Assembly (NCBI RefSeq): GCF_018199995.1
Contig: NZ_CP073578.1
Coordinates: 1,116,001-1,180,000 of the forward strand
Direction of reading: 5' to 3'
Origin: Photobacterium sp. GJ3
GTDB taxonomy: Bacteria > Pseudomonadota > Gammaproteobacteria > Enterobacterales > Vibrionaceae
DNA length: 64,000 nt
The notes under the pieces were generated by a model. That model had not been told where the DNA came from and made no database searches. It saw only the letters and a program-made list of their open reading frames with translations. The position numbers and the translations under genes were made by a program. Below, one piece after another: positions 1 through 8,472 of the stretch; position 1 is the stretch's first letter, and each line of letters begins with the position of its first letter.

Positions 1-750
1 GAGCTGGATGGCCTGGCACTGTTCGAAACCATGCTGACTGATAACTCCAGTGGTCTGGATAAACCGGCTGCAGTAATTCTGGAAACTGTTCAGGGTGAAG
101 GCGGACTGAACGTTGCTTCAAACGAATGGCTGCAACGTCTGAGCGACATCTGTCAGCGTCATGACATTCTGCTGATTGTTGATGACATTCAGGCAGGTTG
201 TGGCCGGACAGGTACCTTCTTCAGTTTTGAGCCCGCAGGGATCAAACCGGACATGGTCACACTGTCGAAATCCATTGGTGGCTATGGTTCCCCGATGGCA
301 GTCGTCCTGCTGAAACCTGAACTGGATAAATGGTTACCGGGTGAGCACAACGGTACATTCCGTGGTAACAACCATGCCTTTATCACTGCAGCGGCTGCCA
401 TTGAAGCCTACTGGCAGAACGATGACTTTGAGCAACATATCCATGCGCGTGCCGATCAGCTGAATGTGACGCTGAACAAACTGCTGAAACAGTATCCGGC
501 AGTGTTTGAAAAAATCAAAGGCCGCGGCCTGATGCAGGGCATTGCCTGTCATGACGGCGACTTTGCTGGCGCCATTGGTAAGCTTTGTTTTGAAAACGGC
601 ATGATTATCGAAACCGCAGGTCCGAATGATGAAGTACTGAAGTTCTTCTGTCCGCTGACTATCAGCGAAGCCGAACTGGAAAAAGGCCTGCACATCTTCG
701 AGAATGCTGTGGCCGAATTTGCGAAGTCTGAATTGAAGAAAGCGTCTTAA
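1..750 (+). CDS. ectB: Diaminobutyrate--2-oxoglutarate aminotransferase EctB (5' truncated by window edge)
   Basis: Class III, PLP-dependent aminotransferase that makes L-2,4-diaminobutyrate from aspartate semialdehyde, the first step of ectoine synthesis in the cytoplasm. The reading frame is open from base 1, so the N-terminal part lies outside the window; 249 residues are visible out of about 420 usual for the family. Visible class III features are the [11 protein letters not shown] stretch, the [13 protein letters not shown] loop that binds the cofactor ring, and the SKSIGGYG stretch holding the lysine that forms the Schiff base. Eleven bases separate it from ectC, which sits behind an AAGGAG ribosome site, so the two are one operon. 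EctA is expected just upstream. Identification is secure. Confidence 0.96.
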   Translation, partial: ELDGLALFETMLTDNSSGLDKPAAVILETVQGEGGLNVASNEWLQRLSDICQRHDILLIVDDIQAGCGRTGTFFSFEPAGIKPDMVTLSKSIGGYGSPMAVVLLKPELDKWLPGEHNGTFRGNNHAFITAAAAIEAYWQNDDFEQHIHARADQLNVTLNKLLKQYPAVFEKIKGRGLMQGIACHDGDFAGAIGKLCFENGMIIETAGPNDEVLKFFCPLTISEAELEKGLHIFENAVAEFAKSELKKAS

Positions 751-761
751 GGAGAATAAGA

Positions 762-1157
762 ATGATTGTACGCACCCTGGATGAGTGCCGTGACAGCGAC
801 CGTCGCATTGTCGCAGAAAACGGAAACTGGGAAAGTGTTCGCATGTTGCTGCGTGATGACAACATGGGCTTCTCGTTCCATATCACGACAATTTTTGCGA
901 ACACCGACACCCATATTCATTATAAGAACCATCTGGAATCGGTTTACTGTGTTTCCGGTGAAGGTGAAATTCAGACCACTGCAGACGGTAAGACCTACGA
1001 AATTAAACCAGGCACGCTATATGTTCTGGATAAGCATGATGAGCACCAGCTTCGTGCGAATAAAGGTGTCGACATGGTCATGGCCTGTGTTTTCAACCCG
1101 CCTCTAACCGGGATGGAAGTACACGACAAAGATGGTGTTTACCCGGCTGCTGAATAA
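762..1157 (+). CDS. ectC: L-ectoine synthase EctC
   Basis: Cyclises N-gamma-acetyl-diaminobutyrate to the compatible solute ectoine. The protein is 131 aa, the usual length, and begins MIVRTLDEC as in known EctC proteins. It is a small cupin: the [20 protein letters not shown] segment carries metal and substrate residues, and a second cupin motif follows around [16 protein letters not shown]. The start is fixed by an AAGGAG site seven bases upstream. It lies directly behind ectB and ahead of the pathway aspartokinase, so the operon is expected to respond to salt, although I see no clear osmotic promoter here. Confidence 0.97.
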   Translation: MIVRTLDECRDSDRRIVAENGNWESVRMLLRDDNMGFSFHITTIFANTDTHIHYKNHLESVYCVSGEGEIQTTADGKTYEIKPGTLYVLDKHDEHQLRANKGVDMVMACVFNPPLTGMEVHDKDGVYPAAE

Positions 1158-1226
1158 CTGAAATCGAGACCATCTGATTTCCGCAAGCGAACCACCCTCC
1201 TTGCGATATCAACCCGAGGGTTCATC

Positions 1227-1250
1227 GAAAGGCGGTATCAGCCGCCTTTC
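1227..1250 (+). other. Intercistronic hairpin between ectC and the aspartokinase gene
   Basis: A 9-bp perfect stem (GAAAGGCGG / CCGCCTTTC) with a six-base loop lies in the 151-base gap between ectC and the aspartokinase gene. No T run follows, so it is more likely an mRNA-stability or partial-attenuation element than a full terminator. That would let ectBC and the kinase be expressed at different levels from one transcript. Confidence 0.5.
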
Positions 1251-1308
1251 AATCCCATCAAGTGTGAGATGAACTGTCTCCACTGGTGAAAAGAACAAGG
1301 AGTTCCCC

Positions 1309-2745
1309 ATGACTCATACCGTTGAAAAAATCGGCGGTACTTCCATGTCTGCGTTTGATGCGGTGATGGACAATATCCTGCTGTATCCGGACAATCCTTA
1401 TCAACGAATCTTTGTTGTCTCGGCCTATGGTGGTATCACAGATGCTTTACTGGAATGTAAGCGAACAGGTGAGCCCGGTATCTTCCGTCATATTGCAGAA
1501 CGTAATGATGTCTGGCGCGAAAAGCTGAAAGCGCTGGAGCAGCGTATGCTGCTGATCAATGACACTATGTTTCCTGATCTGTTCTGCCGTAATCGCGCCG
1601 ATAATTTCGTCAAAGAACGCATCGCAAATGCGATTACCTGTATTGAGAATATTTTAGAGACCTGTCAGTACGGACAGTTTTCACTGGCGAGTTATCTGCC
1701 GCAGATTCGTGAGTTTCTGTCTTCGATTGGTGAAGCGCACTCTGCATTTAACACCACACTGATGCTGAATAATGTTGGAATTCAGTCACGCTTCGTGGAT
1801 TTATCCGGCTGGGGTGCGGAAAACAATGTGCAGGGTGATCTGGATGCGGTGATTCTGGATGCCATCAAAGACATTGATCTGAGCAAAGAGCTGCCGATTG
1901 TGACCGGTTATGTTTACTGCGATGAAGGCCTGATGAAGACTTACGACCGCGGTTACAGTGAAATGACTTTCAGCCGTTTGGCGGTGCTGAGTAAAGCCAG
2001 CCGCGCTGTGATTCACAAAGAATATCATCTGAGTAGTGCCGATCCGCGGATTGTCGGTCCGGAGCATGTGCGCCCGATTGGCAAGAGTAACTACGATGTG
2101 GCTGACCAGCTGGCAAATCTGGGCATGGAGGCGATTCACCCTAATGCTGCTTCTGGTTTGCGTCGTGCCGGCATTGAATTGGCGGTAAAGAATACCTTTG
2201 AACCGGATCATCCGGGCACAGTGATTTCTCAGGACTATCATCCGCAAACGGATAAAGCAGAGATCATTGCCGGACGGGATAAGGTTTTCGCGCTGCATCT
2301 GTTTGATCAGGCGATGGTTGGTCAGGTTGAAGATGTCAGTTACGATCTGATGGAAATTATCCGTGAGGAAAATGTTCAGCTGATCAGTAAAGAAATGAAT
2401 GCAAATTCAGTGACTTACTATCTGGATGGTAGTACCTCAAGCCAAAATAAAGTGTTATCAAAAGCCGAGAAACGTTATCCGAAAGCTAAAATCACCGGAA
2501 AAATGGTGGCTTTAATCTCGGTGATTGGTTCTGCAATTGATACCAATAAAACCATGAGTCAGGGTGTGCTTTCACTGCTGGACAAAGATATCAGCCCGAA
2601 AGCGGCCCATGCGTCGCTGCGGAATGTGGATGTACAGTTCGTGGTGAAGGACAGTGACTATCAGGGGGCAATCTGCGCACTGCATGAGAGCTTTATGAGT
2701 GAAGACTCGCCAGTTGTGCCCTCTGCTGAGAAAGTTGTGGCTTAA
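1309..2745 (+). CDS. Aspartate kinase of the ectoine cluster (Ask_Ect)
   Basis: Phosphorylates L-aspartate to feed aspartate semialdehyde into ectoine synthesis. At 478 aa it is a monofunctional aspartokinase without a homoserine dehydrogenase domain. The N-terminal KIGGTSMSAFD is the kinase phosphate-binding motif (KFGGTS in most relatives), and the C-terminal third reads as ACT-type regulatory domains (VALISVIGSAIDTN, FVVKDSDY). Its position behind ectC is typical for the specialised Ask_Ect enzymes, which are generally considered less sensitive to lysine/threonine feedback; that property is known of the family, not seen here. The start follows AAGGAG with good spacing. Confidence 0.93.
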   Translation: MTHTVEKIGGTSMSAFDAVMDNILLYPDNPYQRIFVVSAYGGITDALLECKRTGEPGIFRHIAERNDVWREKLKALEQRMLLINDTMFPDLFCRNRADNFVKERIANAITCIENILETCQYGQFSLASYLPQIREFLSSIGEAHSAFNTTLMLNNVGIQSRFVDLSGWGAENNVQGDLDAVILDAIKDIDLSKELPIVTGYVYCDEGLMKTYDRGYSEMTFSRLAVLSKASRAVIHKEYHLSSADPRIVGPEHVRPIGKSNYDVADQLANLGMEAIHPNAASGLRRAGIELAVKNTFEPDHPGTVISQDYHPQTDKAEIIAGRDKVFALHLFDQAMVGQVEDVSYDLMEIIREENVQLISKEMNANSVTYYLDGSTSSQNKVLSKAEKRYPKAKITGKMVALISVIGSAIDTNKTMSQGVLSLLDKDISPKAAHASLRNVDVQFVVKDSDYQGAICALHESFMSEDSPVVPSAEKVVA

Positions 2746-2781
2746 GGTAAACGACTCACCAGATTCCCCTTCGGCATCAAC

Positions 2782-2812
2782 AAAAGGCAAGCGCGATGCG
2801 CTTGCCTTTTTT
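2782..2812. terminator. Bidirectional terminator between the ectoine operon and ygiQ
   Basis: A 13-bp perfect stem, AAAAGGCAAGCGC / GCGCTTGCCTTTT, with a GAT loop and T runs on both strands. It lies between the convergent aspartokinase and ygiQ genes and should end both transcripts. Confidence 0.9.
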
Positions 2813-2834
2813 ATCGCTGTGATTTCAGCGCAGG

Positions 2835-5123
2835 TTATGCTCTGGCCCCACGTTTCCCAGCAGGTTTACTCCCTGATTGGGTTCTGGCGTTGCCACTTTG
2901 CTGAGGTTTCCCACCCGTTGCCGGGCGATTACTCTGCCCCTGTGACCTGGTTCTGTTTTGCCCTTTCCCTGAATTGCGTTGGCCTGCCGGTCCGTCTTTG
3001 CGGATATCTGGTTGGTTCGGGTGTTTGGTCGCAAAGCGCTTGGCACCATGACGGCTTGATCCCCGACGTTTGGCTGGCGTCAGTGAAGCTTCACTGCCTT
3101 CAGCCGGAATCAGGCATTCCGGACGATCGCCAATCAGGTGTTTTTTGCCCATACTGACCAGCGCTTCGCGCAGCAGCGGCCAGTTGGCCGGATCATGGTA
3201 GCGCAACAGGGCTTTGTGCAGACGACGCTGGCGATCACCTTTGGCAACAAACAGATCGTCTCGCTGTTTATACTTCACGCGTTTCAGTGGGTTGGTTTCC
3301 GAATGATACATCGCCGTTGCGTTACACATCGGAGACGGGTAGAAGTTCTGGACCTGATCGCACTGGTAATCATGTTTCTTGAGCCAGAGCGCCAGATTCA
3401 GCATGTCTTCATCGGTTGAACCTGGATGCGCTGAAATAAAGTACGGGATCAGGTACTGTTTTTTGCCTGCTTCAGCACTGTACTTTTCAAACAGTTCTTT
3501 GAAGCGGTCGTAAGTACCCATGCCCGGCTTCATCATCAGATCCAGTGTGTCTTTCTCGGTATGTTCCGGAGCAATTTTCAGGTAGCCGCCCACATGGTGC
3601 GTCACCAGTTCTTTAATGTACTCCGGAGACTCAATCGCCAGATCGTAGCGGACACCGGAAGCAATCATGATCTTATTGATGCCTTCGACTTCTCGTGCTT
3701 TTCGATACAGATCGATGGTGTGCTTGTGGTCTGTATCCAGCTTTTCACAGATCTTCGGGAAGATACATGACGGGCGGCGGCAGTTCTTTTCTGCACGCGG
3801 ATCTGAACATCCCAGACGGTACATGTTCGCCGTCGGGCCACCCAGATCTGAAATGGTGCCCGTGAATCCCGGTACTTTGTCGCGGATATCTTCCAGTTCC
3901 TGCAAAATCGATTCGTGAGAACGGTTCTGAATGATCCGACCTTCGTGCTCGGTGATGGAACAGAAAGAACAGCCTCCGAAACAGCCGCGCATGATGTTCA
4001 CACTGGTTTTGATCATGTCATACGCTGGGATCTTGGCTTTGCCGTAAGACGGATGCGGCACCCGCGCGTAAGACAGGCCAAAGACGTAGTCCATTTCTTC
4101 CGTGCTGAGTGGGATGGGGGGCTTGTTGACCCACAGCTCACGATCGCCATGTTGCTGAATCAGCGCACGGGCAGAGTATGGGTTAGCCTCCAGGTGCATG
4201 ACCCGGCTGGCATGGGCGTACAGAATCCGGTCGTTCTTCAGTTTTTCAAACGAAGGTAAACGGACGGCGCTGGTGAAGGCATCGTGCCGCGATGGCTGAA
4301 TCTGGACGGGCTGGGCTTTGATAGGCTCAGCTTCGGCTTTGTCTTTGTTGGTTTCACAGACTTCTTCTGTGGCGTACGGGTTCGGCATCACCATGGCTTT
4401 GCCCGGCTTGTCGATCCGAGTTGAATCGATAATCTTATACGCAGCCGGTGCTTCTTTCAGGATCACGGCCGTGCCGGCAATGTTGGTCATCGCCGCAACA
4501 TCTTCACCTGCGGCAATCCGGTGAGAAACCTCAACCAATGCTCGCTCCGCGTTACCAAACAGCAGAATGTCGGCCTTGGCATCAAACAAGACAGAGCGGC
4601 GAACTTTATCAGACCAGTAATCATAATGGGCCAGGCGGCGCAGACTCGCTTCGATACCGCCCAGAACAATCGGGGTATCTTTATAAGCTTCACGGCAACG
4701 CTGAGAGTAGACCAGCACAGCACGGTCCGGGCGCTTTCCACCTTCGTTATTCGGTGTGTAGGCGTCGTCATGACGCAACTTCCGATCTGCGGTGTAGCGG
4801 TTAATCATGGAATCCATGTTGCCGGCGGTGATCCCGAAGTACAGATTTGGTTTCCCCAGTGCCATGAAAGCATCTTTATTTTCCCATTTGGGCTGAGAAA
4901 TGATCCCAACCCGGAATCCCTGAGCTTCCAGCACTCGCCCAATCACTGCCATCCCAAAGCTTGGGTGATCGACATAGGCATCACCGGTCACAATGATAAT
5001 GTCACAGCTATCCCAGCCAAGCGCATCCATCTCTTCCCGTGTGGTGGGCAGGAATGGCGCTGTGCCGTAGCATTCGGCCCAGTATTTTGGGTAGCGGTTA
5101 ATTGGCGTGACGTCAGTGTGCAT
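2835..5123 (-). CDS. ygiQ: YgiQ family radical SAM protein
   Basis: A 762-aa member of the YgiQ (UPF0313) family of radical SAM proteins, of unknown reaction. The N-terminal half (about 1-200) reads as the Rossmann-like domain seen ahead of the radical SAM barrel in this family ([17 protein letters not shown]). The cluster motif CFGGCSFC gives C381, C385 and C388 for the 4Fe-4S cluster. After about residue 660 the protein turns into a basic, low-complexity tail rich in Gly, Arg, Gln and Asn, as in relatives. It is convergent with the ectoine operon across a shared terminator. The family is widespread, and the substrate is not established. Confidence 0.93.
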   Translation of the reverse strand: MHTDVTPINRYPKYWAECYGTAPFLPTTREEMDALGWDSCDIIIVTGDAYVDHPSFGMAVIGRVLEAQGFRVGIISQPKWENKDAFMALGKPNLYFGITAGNMDSMINRYTADRKLRHDDAYTPNNEGGKRPDRAVLVYSQRCREAYKDTPIVLGGIEASLRRLAHYDYWSDKVRRSVLFDAKADILLFGNAERALVEVSHRIAAGEDVAAMTNIAGTAVILKEAPAAYKIIDSTRIDKPGKAMVMPNPYATEEVCETNKDKAEAEPIKAQPVQIQPSRHDAFTSAVRLPSFEKLKNDRILYAHASRVMHLEANPYSARALIQQHGDRELWVNKPPIPLSTEEMDYVFGLSYARVPHPSYGKAKIPAYDMIKTSVNIMRGCFGGCSFCSITEHEGRIIQNRSHESILQELEDIRDKVPGFTGTISDLGGPTANMYRLGCSDPRAEKNCRRPSCIFPKICEKLDTDHKHTIDLYRKAREVEGINKIMIASGVRYDLAIESPEYIKELVTHHVGGYLKIAPEHTEKDTLDLMMKPGMGTYDRFKELFEKYSAEAGKKQYLIPYFISAHPGSTDEDMLNLALWLKKHDYQCDQVQNFYPSPMCNATAMYHSETNPLKRVKYKQRDDLFVAKGDRQRRLHKALLRYHDPANWPLLREALVSMGKKHLIGDRPECLIPAEGSEASLTPAKRRGSSRHGAKRFATKHPNQPDIRKDGPAGQRNSGKGQNRTRSQGQSNRPATGGKPQQSGNARTQSGSKPAGKRGARA

Positions 5124-5441
5124 ATTTTTGCCTCAGGTTCAGGAGGCGGGGATTATAACGGCTCCACATCACACTTACTAGTATTGTGAAACCCCGGGAA
5201 TCCTCGTGGATGAACTTGCATCCGATTGCCTCCAAAAGGTGCCGTTAAAGCGTAGTTCATATGCGTTCAGAGCAGGAAGGAGGACAGGAAAACAGAAGGT
5301 TATGGTGCAGGTTTGCACCTGTAGACCTAGGTCGTAAGTCCTTTAAAATCAACCCTAAAATCACGTACTGGAAATAGTCAACGTTGAGTATCATACTTAC
5401 GGCGTAAGGTGTTGTACTTGAATCAGCAAGAGGACAGAGTG
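5124..5441. other. 318-base intergenic region upstream of ygiQ and of the small secreted peptide gene
   Basis: This gap holds the ygiQ promoter side and the upstream region of the peptide gene at 5442. Visible structure is a short hairpin GGTGCA-GGTT-TGCACC near 5304-5319 followed by the palindrome GACCTAGGTC. A 38-codon open frame at 5261-5377 has no convincing ribosome site. I see no recognised gene. Confidence 0.4.
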
Positions 5442-5582
5442 ATGGTCAAATCAAGAGGAAACAAAAAGTTATGGATTCTAATCGCACTGATCACTTTAAC
5501 TTGCGCGCCTATGAGTTTTACAGCAAGTGCATGCCCGGATGGGTGGGTGCCTTGTAATAACGGGGATTGTTGTAAAGTATAA
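5442..5582 (+). CDS. Small secreted cysteine-rich peptide (46 aa), function unknown
   Basis: Starts at ATG 5442 behind AGGA at 5431-5434. The 46-aa product has a clean export signal: basic n-region MVKSRGNKK, hydrophobic core LWILIALITLTCAPM and a TASA cleavage context. The remaining 16 residues begin at C31 and contain four cysteines (C31, C38, C43, C44) with the C-terminal run NNGDCCKV. Signal peptidase I would release a 16-aa, possibly two-disulfide peptide; the ASAC context would also fit a lipobox, making a tiny lipoprotein. A hairpin with a short T run follows at 5657-5691, suggesting its own transcript. I do not recognise a family. Being so short it could still be a chance frame, but signal, ribosome site and terminator together argue for a gene. 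Confidence 0.6.
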   Translation: MVKSRGNKKLWILIALITLTCAPMSFTASACPDGWVPCNNGDCCKV

Positions 5583-5656
5583 ATTCAATCATGGCGTGGT
5601 CGGACTAAGATAGAATTATGCACAACTTTAATGGATTTTATAATTATTGACCCTAA

Positions 5657-5695
5657 TACTCTCACCCTGTATGGATATCAGAGTGAGAGTAGTTT
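5657..5695 (+). terminator. Hairpin terminator behind the small secreted peptide gene
   Basis: A long inverted repeat, TACTCTCAC / GTGAGAGTA, extended inward by CTG/CAG, followed by TTTT. It ends the plus-strand transcript of the peptide gene. It also sits just beyond the stop of the opposing membrane protein gene and may serve both strands. Confidence 0.6.
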
Positions 5696-5704
5696 TGGTG
5701 ATAT

Positions 5705-8242
5705 TTATGACTTGTTTTCATGGCAGATTTTTTCATTTTCTTTCTGTGTATCATTAATTTTCAAATTATTGATAATTAATTTTACTTTTCTGGGTTCTAG
5801 AAAGCTGCTGTTGTAAATATATTTCTTATAGTTTTCAATGAATTCATTTTTTGACATGTTATGTTCGCTCTTTTGATAGAGTTTTGTTACTAGTCTATTA
5901 ATAAGCCTAACTTCCATTTTTTCTGTACATAATAGTTTATTGTTGATTTCATTGCTTTTGTATTCAATTCCATCTTTGAGCATATCGCTAAGTATTGATA
6001 AAATGAATGGGTGATGCTCGGGGTTGATATATTCATTTTTCTTTAAGAATTTTCCATAGAAAGTCGAGTTTATCTCCGCGATGCTCTGGTCCTGAATTAG
6101 TTTTTTATAATCTATTTTTTGGAATTTTTTGTCGCTGGGTCCATATTCGGGCGGATAGATGATTTTAATGTCACTGTCGTAATTGTAGATATATTTTAAA
6201 TTTTCATTATCTGTGGTGTGAAATTCCATTTCACGATATTTATTTGAATCAATTGATTTGTTGTTAATAAGTATTATGGTCGGTGTTATTTTTGTCTCAT
6301 GGTTTAAAAAGTCAACTTTAATATCAGATATTCTATTGTTTTTAAATATTGAAGGTGATAAATCTGAAGCATCAACATTACAGTTGCAGTGTTTATCTTT
6401 ATTATGTTCTGAACAGGATATGATATTTTTATTTATGTTTGAATTCTTTAGTGAAATGTAGCACATATTTAAGTTTTTTAATTGGGAATCTGTGATTTTT
6501 GTTGAGGAAATATCTGTATACTTCATTTTTGAATTGTTTAATATAACGTTGACTAAGTTAGAGCCATGAAGCTTAGCATAGGCAAAGTTAGTGTGAATAA
6601 GCTTGCTGTCTTCTATTTTTGAACCATCAAGATGAGCATTATAAAAATTACTATAACTCAGGTCACTGTTACTGATTCTGACTTGATATACTCTGCTATC
6701 TGTGAAGTCAGAAAATCGTAAATTCCTTTTGTTAATGATGAATGGTTCGATGAAGTGGCAAATATCATGACTGAGACTGACACATTTGTTCAGTGTTTGA
6801 ATGTTCTTTGTAAATTCAATTGTATCTGAGTTGTTGATTTCAAAAAGTTGAGCAGATTTAGATAGTTCAAATATTTGTTTTTCAGATACATTAATGTTTG
6901 GGTATATATTTTTTATAAATGTTATCTTTTCAGAATAAAATTTCTCAAGAAATAATGGTGCACTGAGAAGTGTTATTAATATAACAGAAGTAACTAAAAA
7001 CATATTTGTTGTTGAAATTTCAATAAAGCTCCACAGTTTTATACCAGAAAAATCCTTGATAGGGAATTTATGTTTAATACTACCCAGTGTTTTGAATGAT
7101 TCTGCATGATGTAAGAGGAGTCTTATTTTTTCTGACTTCAAAGTTATGATTGATAATATAAATATAAAATAAACAATCTCAAAGTTTTCTAAGTAAGATT
7201 TAACGCAGTTGTAACTCACTAAAATGTCTAAAAAATAAAGAATAACTGGAATTTCAAGTGTGATAAAAAGCATCACGGTTGTGATTAAGATTGATGTGAT
7301 ATTGCGACAGAATATAGAGATTGAAACTAATCCAATGATATTGAAAACAAAGTCAGGGTAATTCTGTATTATGATGGATTTAATATCAAGTAGTTTTAAG
7401 TTGTTCTTGTCAGATAATAATATGTTTTCTTTGCTATAATCAAAGTGTGGAATAGGGTTGATATTGTTAGATGAGTTAATTATTTCGAATATTGAAGGAT
7501 GGATTTGTATTGTCAGAAAATAAAACAGTGAGATTGTTATAAGAGACATTGCTAATGATCGACATGCAATACAAAGAGTGGGTGACTTTTTCTTGTAATA
7601 TATTTTATTTCTTAACCTAAATAAAAGACGGCTAAACATTTTTTCATAGCCAACAATATATTCAGGGTTTGAGGTTCTCAACCAGTAATAAGCAGAAATT
7701 AAATAGGTTGAAAATACCATAATTAGGTGATAAAGGCTGATAGCCATATCTTGGTAATCAAGAAATCTGGCTAATAGATAGAATTGAATGAATATAGGGA
7801 TGATTGACAATAAAATGGATATGCTAATAACAATTATTTTTTCTTCTAAATCACTATTGTTGTTATAAATTCTATTTATGAAGTTCAGGTTTATATTGTT
7901 TGTTCTTTCTTTAGTCAAAATACTATATGAGGGTTTATTTATTTTGTTTAAGTAAGTTAAAAGCAATTTACAATGTTCAAAGAGAGATGAATTTACAATG
8001 TAGGTAAGAAAGAAAACAAACAGCGGTGCAAAGATAAAAAAACTCACAACATCTACACTGAATCCCAGAAATGGAATGGCGTACATATCATTTCGCATTA
8101 GTAATTGCAGATCTGATACACCTGAGATTGTAATAAGGATGAAGAGTTCAGCAATGAGAAGAAACAGGAAGATGTATCGTATCTCATGTGCGGATTGATT
8201 GATTTCTGATTCTAACGCACTTAGATAAACTTGTCTTTTCAT
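5705..8242 (-). CDS. Multi-pass membrane protein with pentapeptide repeats, function unknown
   Basis: An 845-aa protein taken from the ATG at 8242; a TTG two codons upstream is also open, but TAGG sits too close to it. The first half carries about eight hydrophobic membrane segments, beginning at YIFLFLLIAELFILITISGV and FFIFAPLFVFFLTYIV. A stretch near residues 505-600 shows pentapeptide-repeat character, in the A(N/D)LXX style (SDLSYSNFYNAHLDGSKIED, FAYAKLHGSNLVNV). The C-terminal 230 residues are soluble-looking, rich in Asn, Lys and Ile. The gene is visibly far more AT-rich than its neighbours, a sign of horizontal transfer. It is divergent from the protease-nuclease gene. Membrane-plus-pentapeptide proteins of this kind have no agreed function; a role in a defence or conflict module is only inferred from context. 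Confidence 0.75.
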   Translation of the reverse strand: MKRQVYLSALESEINQSAHEIRYIFLFLLIAELFILITISGVSDLQLLMRNDMYAIPFLGFSVDVVSFFIFAPLFVFFLTYIVNSSLFEHCKLLLTYLNKINKPSYSILTKERTNNINLNFINRIYNNNSDLEEKIIVISISILLSIIPIFIQFYLLARFLDYQDMAISLYHLIMVFSTYLISAYYWLRTSNPEYIVGYEKMFSRLLFRLRNKIYYKKKSPTLCIACRSLAMSLITISLFYFLTIQIHPSIFEIINSSNNINPIPHFDYSKENILLSDKNNLKLLDIKSIIIQNYPDFVFNIIGLVSISIFCRNITSILITTVMLFITLEIPVILYFLDILVSYNCVKSYLENFEIVYFIFILSIITLKSEKIRLLLHHAESFKTLGSIKHKFPIKDFSGIKLWSFIEISTTNMFLVTSVILITLLSAPLFLEKFYSEKITFIKNIYPNINVSEKQIFELSKSAQLFEINNSDTIEFTKNIQTLNKCVSLSHDICHFIEPFIINKRNLRFSDFTDSRVYQVRISNSDLSYSNFYNAHLDGSKIEDSKLIHTNFAYAKLHGSNLVNVILNNSKMKYTDISSTKITDSQLKNLNMCYISLKNSNINKNIISCSEHNKDKHCNCNVDASDLSPSIFKNNRISDIKVDFLNHETKITPTIILINNKSIDSNKYREMEFHTTDNENLKYIYNYDSDIKIIYPPEYGPSDKKFQKIDYKKLIQDQSIAEINSTFYGKFLKKNEYINPEHHPFILSILSDMLKDGIEYKSNEINNKLLCTEKMEVRLINRLVTKLYQKSEHNMSKNEFIENYKKYIYNSSFLEPRKVKLIINNLKINDTQKENEKICHENKS

Positions 8243-8364
8243 GTTCAACCTAGCTTTTGATGTTTTTCTATATAATATAAATCATCGTTTTTTGATGCAT
8301 GCTCTAATTATAAGAATGATGACGTGTCATTTAAGTTTCAGTTCATTATCAAACTTAAGAGGCT

Positions 8365-8427
8365 CCAGAGGTCATTAGGCTGCAATACTCCTCTCAATGG
8401 CACCGTTTCAGTGCTTGAAACCTCTGG
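8365..8427. promoter_or_regulatory. Inverted repeat in the divergent promoter region
   Basis: The 230-base gap between the membrane protein gene and the protease-nuclease gene contains CCAGAGGT at 8365-8372 and its inverse ACCTCTGG at 8420-8427, plus TGCAAT twice and TTTCA-GTGC-TTGAAA in between. The arrangement could be a regulator site or a leader hairpin ahead of the protease-nuclease gene. No regulator gene is adjacent, so its role is open. Confidence 0.35.
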
Positions 8428-8472
8428 TGTCAGTGGTTTGCAATGTTCAGTTTGCAGCAGAAGGGCTAGGTA

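Noticed and set aside
5261..5377. 38-codon frame upstream of the small secreted peptide
   Set aside because: No Shine-Dalgarno sequence at proper spacing, no signal, no recognisable pattern.
5631..5816. 61-codon frame on the plus strand with a hydrophobic C-terminal half
   Set aside because: It overlaps the terminator hairpin and the 3' end of the opposite-strand membrane protein gene; its hydrophobicity reflects AT-rich antisense reading, and no ribosome site is seen.
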